NCBI GenBank assembly: GCA_937952305.1
Contig: CALFZO010000095.1
Location: 1-64,000 of the forward strand
Origin: an uncultured Anaerolineales bacterium
Lineage (GTDB): Bacteria > Chloroflexota > Anaerolineae > Anaerolineales > UBA6663
DNA length: 64,000 nucleotides
Reading direction: 5' to 3'
In this document: piece by piece, positions 17,121-24,408 of the stretch
Position numbering within the stretch: the stretch's first letter is position 1
How the letters are laid out: every line of letters starts with the position of its first letter
Notes under the pieces: generated by a model
What the model was told of the DNA's origin: nothing
Seen by the model: the letters and a program-made list of their open reading frames with translations, nothing else
Databases searched by the model: none
Made by a program: the position numbers and the translations under genes

Positions 17121-17516
17121 ATGAGTATAACTGTCTTGCTGGTCGACGATCAGTCGACGATCCGGCGCGGGCTTCGCATGAGCCTGGCGCTCGAACCCGA
17201 TTTCGACGTGGTCGGGGAAGCCAGCGACGGCGCCGAAGCCGTGCGGCTGGCCCGTGACTTGAGTCCCGACGTCGTGGTCATGGACCTGGTCATGCCCAAC
17301 ATGGACGGGCTGGCGGCGGCGGAAGCGTTGCGCGTGGCCGCGCCCAGCACGGCCGTGGTGTTGTTGAGCCTGTACGATAACCCGCTCACCCGGGCCAAGG
17401 CCGAAGCCGCGGACTGCGCGGCCTTCGTCGGCAAGCACGAGGGGATTGGCGCCCTGATCGCGGCGATCCGCGCCGCCATCCGCGGCGCCGGCCGTCCGGC
17501 CTTCGGCGCCGCCTGA
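17121..17516 (+). CDS. Single-domain response regulator (stand-alone receiver)
   Basis: 131-residue receiver domain starting at the ATG of MSITVLLVDDQ, preceded by CAGGTG; an upstream GTG in frame (17097) has no homology support. Acidic pair DD, phosphoacceptor Asp in VVVMDLVMP, the Ser switch in VLLSLYD and Lys in FVGKHEG are present. There is no output domain, so it acts as a CheY/Spo0F-like phosphotransfer or protein-interaction module. It diverges from the big signalling operon and converges on the thioredoxin-like gene and the MshEN-kinase at 18061, which could be its partner. Confidence 0.85.
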   Translation: MSITVLLVDDQSTIRRGLRMSLALEPDFDVVGEASDGAEAVRLARDLSPDVVVMDLVMPNMDGLAAAEALRVAAPSTAVVLLSLYDNPLTRAKAEAADCAAFVGKHEGIGALIAAIRAAIRGAGRPAFGAA

Positions 17517-17586
17517 CTTCTCCCGCTCCGCTGCTCCGAACTCAGTCCTCGGTCTCCCATGACCCCACGGGCCATTCCGGGACCGC

Positions 17587-18051
17587 TCACTCCGGACAAG
17601 CCAACGCGGCGTGTTGCAGCCGGGTCGCCAATTCCTCGCCGACTGTCCCGGTCGGCGCATCCGGCCCCAGCCAGGCCGCCTGCGGCGCACCCTGCTCGTT
17701 CAGGATGAACACCATCACACCGCCCGGCGCGGCCGGCGTCATCAAAGCGGCGTAGCGTTCTCTGAGCGTGTTGCCGCGATCCACCAGCACCCTCGGCGCG
17801 CGGCCGGCGTCGCCGTCGGCCGCCTCCGGGACGATCACCAGCGCCTCGGCCCCCAGCTCACGGTACCGTTCGCTTTCGGCGGCCAGATGCCGGCGCCAGG
17901 CCAGGCAGGCTGGGCAGTCGCCGGCGTGGGCAAAGAACAGCACCAGACTGGCGCGCCCATAGAAATCGGCCACGGCCACCGGGCTGCCGGCCGGCGTGGC
18001 CAAGGGCAGCGATGGGGCCGGCGGCTCGGCGCGGTCAAAACGAATCCACAT
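17587..18051 (-). CDS. Peroxiredoxin/thioredoxin-like protein
   Basis: 154 residues with a thioredoxin-fold pattern. A strand (ASLVLFFAHAGD) leads into CPAC (about residues 47-50), then a helix and the strand GAEALVIVPEA, and later MVFILNEQGAPQAAWLG. The CxxC is consistent with redox activity. The AhpC/TSA-like layout (PLATPAGSPVAVADFYGRA) resembles bacterioferritin comigratory or TlpA-like redoxins. No signal peptide is visible, so it is probably cytoplasmic. Its start is 10 bp downstream of the kinase stop at 18061, so the two are likely co-transcribed. Confidence 0.75.
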   Translation of the reverse strand: MWIRFDRAEPPAPSLPLATPAGSPVAVADFYGRASLVLFFAHAGDCPACLAWRRHLAAESERYRELGAEALVIVPEAADGDAGRAPRVLVDRGNTLRERYAALMTPAAPGGVMVFILNEQGAPQAAWLGPDAPTGTVGEELATRLQHAALACPE

Positions 18052-18060
18052 GGCGGTTCG

Positions 18061-19218
18061 TCAGGCCGGGGCCGCCGCCGGCAGCGTGAACGCGAAAGTG
18101 CTGCCGGCGCCCGGCGCTGTCTCGATTTCCACCGCGGACCCGTGCGCGGCGACAATGCGGCGCACCATGGCCAACCCGAGGCCGGTGCCGCCGTACTGGC
18201 GCGTCGCCGAGTTGTCGATCTGATGGAAGGGCGTGAAGACGGCGTCCAGCTGATCCGGCGCGATGCCGATGCCGGTGTCCTGAACGGCCAGGCGCAGCCC
18301 GCCGGCAGCGGGCGCCGCCCGGACCAATACCTCGCCGCCGGCGGGCGTGAACTTGATGGCGTTGTCCAGCAGCTGCATCAACACCCAGGTCAGGTGTCGG
18401 GCGTCGGCGTGGGCGGGCGGCAAGGCGGCCGGCACCGCGGCCAACAGGCGCACGCCGTGCTGCGCGGCCTTAACGCGCGAATCACTCAGCGCCCGCTCGA
18501 CCAGCGCCGGCAGCGGCGTGGGCGCGCAGTTGATGGCCAGCTCGCCGCGCGCCATCGACGCAAAGGCGATCAGGTCCTCGATCAAATGGGCCAGGCTGGT
18601 GGTGGCGCCGGCGCCGATAGCTAGCGCCGCGCGCTGTTCGTCCGTCAGCGGACCGTAAGCGCCTTCGGCCAACAGGTCGTGGACGCCGCGGATCTCCTGC
18701 ACCGGGGTGCGCAGCTCGTGGGAGATGTTGGCGACGAAGTTGGCCTTGAGGTCGTTCAGCTCGCCCAGGCGGCGCAGCGCCTGACGCAGCGAGTCGCGGC
18801 AATCGGCTACGCTGGCCTGCAGGGCCGCCTGCAGCTCCTTCACCTGCTGCAGGCTGGCCACGTCCAACTGCTCGCGCCGGACGGCGCCCATGGCCAGCAG
18901 CACCTGGCCGATGGTGGGCGCCTGGCCGGCGGCGGCCGCCTGGCGTTGACGCCCCAGGGCCAGCTGCAGGGTCGGTTCGCCGATGAAGCCGTTCTTCACC
19001 AGATACTCGCCGAAGCGCGGCAGCAGGACGTCGGCGGCCACCGGCCCATCGGCCGCGGCCGGGATACCGGTTAATACGGCGCGCTCGGCCAATGTGGCCG
19101 CCAACACCAGATCCACACCACAAACCGGGCAGATGGCATCCGTCATCTGCACCGGCGCCCGGCACTGCGGGCACGCGAAGGTCCCGCCGGCCTCCGCCTT
19201 GCTTACGGACTCAGACAT
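18061..19218 (-). CDS. Zinc-ribbon/MshEN-like soluble histidine kinase
   Basis: 385-residue kinase without membrane segments. An N-terminal zinc ribbon has Cys16, Cys19, Cys30 and Cys33 (CPQC...CPVC). Residues about 68-126 carry two consecutive repeats of the MshEN pattern (FGEYLVKNGFIGEPTLQLAL and TIGQVLLAMGAVRREQLDV), a fold known in type II secretion ATPases to bind c-di-GMP. A short coiled segment leads to HisKA (ISHELRTP, His about 168) and HATPase (DNAIKFTPAGG, DTGIGI, GTGLGLAMV). SD AAGGAG precedes the ATG. An input by c-di-GMP is an inference from the repeats. The likely partner is the orphan receiver at 17121. Confidence 0.88.
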   Translation of the reverse strand: MSESVSKAEAGGTFACPQCRAPVQMTDAICPVCGVDLVLAATLAERAVLTGIPAAADGPVAADVLLPRFGEYLVKNGFIGEPTLQLALGRQRQAAAAGQAPTIGQVLLAMGAVRREQLDVASLQQVKELQAALQASVADCRDSLRQALRRLGELNDLKANFVANISHELRTPVQEIRGVHDLLAEGAYGPLTDEQRAALAIGAGATTSLAHLIEDLIAFASMARGELAINCAPTPLPALVERALSDSRVKAAQHGVRLLAAVPAALPPAHADARHLTWVLMQLLDNAIKFTPAGGEVLVRAAPAAGGLRLAVQDTGIGIAPDQLDAVFTPFHQIDNSATRQYGGTGLGLAMVRRIVAAHGSAVEIETAPGAGSTFAFTLPAAAPA

Positions 19219-19307
19219 CGTCGCTTGCTCCTTGACCCTTCCGCCCCCTATTGTGCCTCAAAATGGCTGGGCTCGGGCGCTGCCGCCTCGCGCGATCCAT
19301 CCACGTG

Positions 19308-19336
19308 TTTGGCGATGATAATCATCATGATATTTT
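19308..19336 (+). promoter_or_regulatory. Promoter with palindromic operator in its spacer (fad operon)
   Basis: TTTGGC (19308-19313) and TATTTT (19331-19336) are separated by exactly 17 bp. The spacer contains a perfect 13-bp palindrome, GATGAT-A-ATCATC (19314-19326). The sequence TGATAATCATCATGA resembles a Fur-superfamily operator at 12 of 14 positions of the 7-1-7 consensus. A protein bound here would block the promoter of the fad operon. The leader to the ATG at 19458 would be about 115 nt. It is AT-rich against a GC-rich background. Confidence 0.45.
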
Positions 19337-19457
19337 ATAGAAGTTCCGCATTGGCGAAAGTGGCGGCTCACCATGCCGGTGACGAGCGCCGGAGCTTGGT
19401 GTAAGCTGTAAGGGTCTGTGCAATTGCCAGCGCCCCCTTGCTTCGGAGCCAAGACGC

Positions 19458-21881
19458 ATGCCTTCCTTCCACTTCCGCACGGCCGCCGTGATCGGTTCTG
19501 GCGCCTTGGGCGGCGCGCTGGCGGCGCTGCTGGCGGGCGCCGGCGTGCCGGTGCTGTGGCTGGATCGCGTGCCCGACGCGTTGACAACGGAGGAGCAAGC
19601 CGCAGGGCTCACCCGCCAGCACCCGGCCTTCCGCAATCGCCTGGTGGCGGCCGGCCTGCAGGCGCAGTTGGACGCGCGCCCCGCGACCTTCTACTCGGCG
19701 GCTGATCGCGACCGCCTCATCCTGGGCAACCTGGACGACGACGTCGCCAAGCTCGGCGATGTCGATTGGGTGATCGAGGCCCTGGACGACGACCTGGCCG
19801 CCAAGCGCGCCTGCCTGGACTGCCTGGCGGCCGGCCTCGGGCCGCACGCCCTCGTCACCAGCCACACCGGCCGCCTGACGGCCCGTTCGCTGGTGGAAGG
19901 CCGTCCGGCCGAGTTCCGCCGGCGTTTCCTGGGCGTGCACTTCGCCTGGCCGCCGCGCTCCGTGCCGCTGCTGCAGCTCATCCCCACGCCTGACACCGAT
20001 CCAGCTCTCGTCGTGCGCCTGCGCGACTTCGCCGCCGTCAGCCTGGGCCGCGGCGTGGTCATGGGCAAAGATGACCCGCCTTTCATCGCGGACCGGCTTG
20101 GCACTGCGCAAAGCATCTTTCAGCTGCGCTATGCCGTCGAGCACGGTTACAGCGTGGCCGAGGTCGACGCCATCGCCGGCCCAGTGCTCGGCCGGCCGCC
20201 CAGCGCCGTCTTCCGCCGGCTGGACCAACTGGGCGTGGACGTTTTGGTCGCACACCTGCGCGAAGCCGCTGCCTCCCACCCGGAGGATCCGGTGGCGGCC
20301 TGGCCGGCCGGGCGAACCGGCGAACTCCTCGGGGCGCTCGTGGCGCGCCGCTGGCTCGGGGACAAGACCCGGATCGGCTTCTACAAGACCACGCGCACCG
20401 CGTCGGGGCGCGAGCACTGGCCGCTGGATCTGAACACTTGGGAACATGCCCCGGCGCGCGTGCTGGCTTCGGAGGGGCTGCGCGCGGCGCGTCGGCTGGC
20501 CGACCTGGGCCAGCGCCTGAAGATGCTGGTGGCTGAGCCGTTGACCGACCGCGCCGCGCAATTCGCCTGGCACAGCCTGGCCTTTGAAATGTCCTACGCC
20601 GCCGCCTGCCTGCCGGCCATCGCCGATGACGTCGCCAGCGTGGACAACGCCGTGCGCTGGGGGCTCGGCCACGCGCTCGGCCCGTTCGAGATCTGGGACA
20701 CCCTCGGCGTCGCCGAAACCGCGTCGCGCCTGGAGGCGAGCGGCTATCCGGTGGCGGATTGGGTCAAGGCGCTGCTGGCGGCCGGCCACACAAGTTTCTA
20801 CCGCGGGTCAGCGGAGGCCCGCGAGCAATTCGTGCCGGCCCAGCAGGCTCACCGTCCGGTGGCGCGGTTAGCCGGCGCCCTGTCCGTGGCCGGCCTGCAC
20901 GCGCGCGGCCGTGAGCTGGCCGGCAACGACGAGGCCGCCCTGCTGGACCTGGGCGATCACATCTTGCTCCTGGAGTTTCGCGGCAAAGCCTACACGCTCG
21001 GCAGCGGTGTCCTGGACTTGCTGGAGGACGCGCTCGGACGGCTGGACGACGACTGGGAAGGGCTGGTGATCGGCCATCAGGGCCGGCTGTTCAGCGCGGG
21101 TGCCAACCTGGACTTGCAGCGGCAGGTGGGACCGGGCCGATCGCTGGTGGGGGTGGTGAGCGCGTTGGTCCGGCGCGGCCAGACGTTGTTCCGGCGCCTG
21201 CGCCAGTGCGCCAAACCGGTGGTGGCCGCGCCTTTTGATCGGACGCTGGGCGGCGCCGCCGAACTGGTCCTGGCCGCCGACCGCATCGTCGCGCACGCCG
21301 ACCTGGCGATGGGGCTGGTGGAGACGAGCCTCGGCCTGGTGCCGGCCTGGGGCGGCTGCGTGGAAATGCTGCGCCGCCTCGTCAACCCGGTGATGCGCGT
21401 GCCCAACGCCGACCCGCTGCCGCACCTGCAGTCCGCCTTTGAGACCGTCGGGCTGGCGCGCGTCAGCGGCAGCGCCCAGGAGGCGCGCGCGCTGGGCTTG
21501 TTGACCGCGTGCGACCGGATCGTGTTCAACCGCGAGTTGTTGGTCGCCGAGGCCAAGCGTGAAGTCCTGCACTTGGGGCGCAGCGGCTATCGGCCGCCGC
21601 CCCCGGAAAAGGTCTACGCCGTCGGCCGCGACGGGTTGGCGCTGCTGCGCCTGGGCCTGCACGGGCTGCGCGAAGCCGGCCAGGCCAGCGCGCATGACGT
21701 CGTTGTCGGCGAGGCGCTGGCGTTCGTTCTGTGCGGCGGCGACCTGTCCGAGCCGGCCTGGGTGCCCGTGGACTACGTGCTGGAACTGGAGCGGGCGGCG
21801 CTCGTTCAGTTGATTCAGACCGAGCTGACGCAGGCGCGCATCACCCATATGCTGGCCACCGGCCAGCCGCTGCGCAACTAA
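19458..21881 (+). CDS. fadN: FadN-type 3-hydroxyacyl-CoA dehydrogenase/enoyl-CoA hydratase
   Basis: 807-residue two-module beta-oxidation enzyme. The N-terminal half has a Rossmann GSGALG (13-18) and the dehydrogenase scaffold. The C-terminal half is a crotonase with an oxyanion-hole segment (FSAGANLDL) and acidic residues in GGAAELVL and VETSLGLVP. Order and length match Bacillus FadN. In the dehydrogenase module, however, catalytic positions differ from the family: SNTS is SHTG (Gly138 for Ser), LLEIIP is LLQLIP (Gln173 for Glu) and FIANR is FIADR (Asp212 for Asn); His161 remains. Dehydrogenase activity may be lost or altered. It is first of a fadN-fadA-fadE operon. Confidence 0.9.
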   Translation: MPSFHFRTAAVIGSGALGGALAALLAGAGVPVLWLDRVPDALTTEEQAAGLTRQHPAFRNRLVAAGLQAQLDARPATFYSAADRDRLILGNLDDDVAKLGDVDWVIEALDDDLAAKRACLDCLAAGLGPHALVTSHTGRLTARSLVEGRPAEFRRRFLGVHFAWPPRSVPLLQLIPTPDTDPALVVRLRDFAAVSLGRGVVMGKDDPPFIADRLGTAQSIFQLRYAVEHGYSVAEVDAIAGPVLGRPPSAVFRRLDQLGVDVLVAHLREAAASHPEDPVAAWPAGRTGELLGALVARRWLGDKTRIGFYKTTRTASGREHWPLDLNTWEHAPARVLASEGLRAARRLADLGQRLKMLVAEPLTDRAAQFAWHSLAFEMSYAAACLPAIADDVASVDNAVRWGLGHALGPFEIWDTLGVAETASRLEASGYPVADWVKALLAAGHTSFYRGSAEAREQFVPAQQAHRPVARLAGALSVAGLHARGRELAGNDEAALLDLGDHILLLEFRGKAYTLGSGVLDLLEDALGRLDDDWEGLVIGHQGRLFSAGANLDLQRQVGPGRSLVGVVSALVRRGQTLFRRLRQCAKPVVAAPFDRTLGGAAELVLAADRIVAHADLAMGLVETSLGLVPAWGGCVEMLRRLVNPVMRVPNADPLPHLQSAFETVGLARVSGSAQEARALGLLTACDRIVFNRELLVAEAKREVLHLGRSGYRPPPPEKVYAVGRDGLALLRLGLHGLREAGQASAHDVVVGEALAFVLCGGDLSEPAWVPVDYVLELERAALVQLIQTELTQARITHMLATGQPLRN

Positions 21882-21894
21882 GAGGAGCGACCGC

Positions 21895-23082
21895 ATGCGC
21901 GAGGCCGTCATTGTCACCGGGTTCCGCACTGCCGTCGGCAAGGCCCGGCGCGGGCGCAGCCGGGCGCTGCGCCCGGAGGTGTTGGGCGCGACCGTGCTGC
22001 GCCGCGTGCTGCAGGATGTAGCCGGCCGCCTGCCGCCGGAGGCCCTAGACGACGTCATCCTGGGCTGCGCCATGCCGGAGGGCGCGCAGGGCCTGAACAT
22101 GGCGCGCCTGATCGCGCTGCAGGCCGGCCTGCCGGAGAGCGTCCCGGCCATGACCGTCAACCGGTTCTGTGCCTCCGGCCTGCAGGCCATCGCCCAGGCG
22201 GCCGAACGGATCGTGGCCGGCGGCGCTGACGCGATCCTGGCCGGCGGCGTGGAGAGCATGAGTTACGTGCCGCTGTCGGGCTTTCGGATGGCGCCCAGCC
22301 CAGACCTGCTGGCGGCCGGCGCCTGGGAAGGCTACATGGCCGTCGGGCTGACGGCCGAGCGCGTCGCCGAGCAGTACGGCGTGACGCGTGCGGCGCAGGA
22401 CGAATTCGCGCTGCGCAGCCACACACGCGCGGCCGCCGCCGTCGCCGCCGGCGTTTTTCGGGATGAGATTGTGCCCGTGCGCTTTGAAGAGGTGGCCCTG
22501 GGCGCCGACGGCCGGCCGGAGCGCCGCACGCTGACCCTGGATGCGGACGAGCACTTGCGCCGCGGGACCACGCTGGAGACGCTGGCGAAGCTCAGGCCGT
22601 CCTTCAAAGAGGGCGGCACGGTCACGGCCGGCAACTCGTCGCCGCTTTCGGACGGCGCCGCTGGCGTGTTGGTGATGGAGCGCAGGCGGGCGGAGGCCCT
22701 CGGGCTGACGCCGCGGCTGCGCCTGGCCGCCTTCGCCGTGGCCGGCGTCCCGCCGGCGCTGATGGGCATCGGGCCGATCCGGGCCATTCCCAAAGCCCTG
22801 GAGCGCGCGGGCCTGCGGCTGGCCGACCTCGACCTGGTGGAGCTGAACGAGGCTTTCGCGGCCCAGGCCGTGGCCGTCATCCGCGCCGTCGGTCTGAGCG
22901 AAGAGCAAGTGAACGTCAATGGCGGCGCCATCGCCCTCGGCCACCCGCTCGGCGCCACGGGCGCCAAGCTCACCGTCCAATTGCTGAACGAGCTGCGCCG
23001 GCGCGGCGGCCGCTACGGGATGGTCACCATGTGTATCGGCGGCGGCCAGGGTGCCGCCGGGATCTTCGAACGCCTCAACTAA
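21895..23082 (+). CDS. fadA: Acetyl-CoA acyltransferase (thiolase)
   Basis: 395-residue thiolase catalysing the last step of beta-oxidation, thiolytic cleavage of 3-ketoacyl-CoA. The nucleophilic Cys is in RFCASGLQA, with NEAFAAQ, the His motif GGAIALGHPLGATGA and the second Cys in CIGGGQG all present. RBS GAGGAG precedes the ATG, 13 bp after the fadN stop. The fadN-fadA-fadE order supports a degradative rather than biosynthetic role. Confidence 0.95.
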   Translation: MREAVIVTGFRTAVGKARRGRSRALRPEVLGATVLRRVLQDVAGRLPPEALDDVILGCAMPEGAQGLNMARLIALQAGLPESVPAMTVNRFCASGLQAIAQAAERIVAGGADAILAGGVESMSYVPLSGFRMAPSPDLLAAGAWEGYMAVGLTAERVAEQYGVTRAAQDEFALRSHTRAAAAVAAGVFRDEIVPVRFEEVALGADGRPERRTLTLDADEHLRRGTTLETLAKLRPSFKEGGTVTAGNSSPLSDGAAGVLVMERRRAEALGLTPRLRLAAFAVAGVPPALMGIGPIRAIPKALERAGLRLADLDLVELNEAFAAQAVAVIRAVGLSEEQVNVNGGAIALGHPLGATGAKLTVQLLNELRRRGGRYGMVTMCIGGGQGAAGIFERLN

Positions 23083-23105
23083 CCCTCACCCCGAAAGGAC
23101 ACGCG

Positions 23106-24251
23106 ATGGACGGCATCAACTTCACCCTCACCGAAGACCAGCGCATGTTGCAGCAGCTGGCCCAGGACTTTGCGCGCAACGAGATCGCGCCGCACGCCGA
23201 GCACTACGATCAGACCGGCGAGTTCCCGTGGCCGATCCTGGAGAAGGCGCGCCAGGCCGGCCTGATCAACGTCAACATCGCCCTGGATTACGGCGGCGCC
23301 GGCGCCACGCTCCTGGAGGAATGCCTGGTGGGTGAGGCGCTCAGCTGGGGCTGCACCGGCATCAGCACCGCGCTGCTCATCAATAACCTGGCCTCGCTGC
23401 CCCTGACCATTGCCGGCAGCGACGAGCAGAAGCAGACCTGGCTGACGCGCCTGACGGAGGGCAAGCAGTTGGCCGCCTACTGTGTCACCGAGCCGGCCGC
23501 CGGCTCAGACGTGGCCGGCCTCCAGACCACGGCCACGCGCAAAGGCGGCGAGTACGTGCTCAAGGGCAGCAAGACCTTCATCTCCAACGCCTCGGTCGCC
23601 AACTTCGCCGTGGTCTTCGCCTACACCGACAAGAGCCAGAAGCACCGCGGCATGAGCGCGTTCGTCGTCGAGCGCGAGCGGCCCGGCTTCTCGGTGAGCA
23701 AGAAGTTCGACAAGATGGGCCAGCGCGCCTCCGACACAGCCGAGATCACGCTCGAGGACGTGGTCGTGCCGGAGAGCCACCGCCTCGGCCGCGAGGGCGA
23801 TGGTTTCATGATCGCGATGAAGGTCTTCGACAAAAGCCGCCCGGCCGTGGCCGCGCAAGCGGTCGGCCTGGCGCAGCGCGCCCTGGACGAGAGCGTGAAG
23901 TACGCCAAGGAGCGCACCACCTTCGGCGTGGCCATCGGCAAGCACCAGATCATCGGCCACATGCTGGCGGAGATGGCCATGCATGTGGAGGCCGCGCGCC
24001 TGCTGGCGTGGCGGGCCGCCTGGGCTGTGGATCAGGGCCAGGCCAATACCAAGTGGGCGTCCTTCGCCAAGGCCTTCGCCGCCGACAGCGCCATGACGGC
24101 GGCCACCGACGCCGTCCAGATCTTCGGCGGCTACGGTTTCATGAAGGAGTACCCGGTGGAGAAACTCATGCGCGACTGCAAGGTGTTCCAGATCTACGAG
24201 GGCACCAGCCAGATCCAGCGCAACATCATCGCGCGCGAGCTGCTCGGCTGA
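23106..24251 (+). CDS. fadE: Acyl-CoA dehydrogenase
   Basis: 381-residue flavoprotein introducing the first double bond in beta-oxidation. The start is the ATG of MDGINFTLTEDQ, preceded by AAAGGA; the frame extends further upstream without homology. Family motifs: YCVTEPAAGSD, QIFGGYGFMKEYPVEKLMRD and the catalytic base region YEGTSQIQRNIIAREL. Size is typical for short/medium-chain enzymes. Electrons would pass to ETF, which is not encoded here. It closes the fad operon and is followed by a strong terminator. Confidence 0.95.
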   Translation: MDGINFTLTEDQRMLQQLAQDFARNEIAPHAEHYDQTGEFPWPILEKARQAGLINVNIALDYGGAGATLLEECLVGEALSWGCTGISTALLINNLASLPLTIAGSDEQKQTWLTRLTEGKQLAAYCVTEPAAGSDVAGLQTTATRKGGEYVLKGSKTFISNASVANFAVVFAYTDKSQKHRGMSAFVVERERPGFSVSKKFDKMGQRASDTAEITLEDVVVPESHRLGREGDGFMIAMKVFDKSRPAVAAQAVGLAQRALDESVKYAKERTTFGVAIGKHQIIGHMLAEMAMHVEAARLLAWRAAWAVDQGQANTKWASFAKAFAADSAMTAATDAVQIFGGYGFMKEYPVEKLMRDCKVFQIYEGTSQIQRNIIARELLG

Positions 24252-24277
24252 GCGCGGCCGCGGTCCGACGACCTCAG

Positions 24278-24312
24278 GCAGTGCGCGGCCATGGCCGCGC
24301 ACTGCTTTTTTT
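24278..24312 (+). terminator. Rho-independent terminator of the fad operon
   Basis: A perfect 13-bp stem (24278-24290 with 24293-24305) is followed by seven T residues (24306-24312), 26 bp after the fadE stop codon. Confidence 0.92.
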
Positions 24313-24408
24313 GCTCGCACAAACCGGAGCTTTTCGGGCCGCATCGCCGCCAGACGGCAACGATCGCGCGCTTGTGGCCGCGCGGACGGCCAGCCTACAC
24401 TGACGGGC

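Noticed and set aside
16662..17690. 342-codon minus-strand open frame
   Set aside because: Runs antisense through the receiver gene, with Arg/Ala-rich composition; the receiver has full catalytic motifs and wins.
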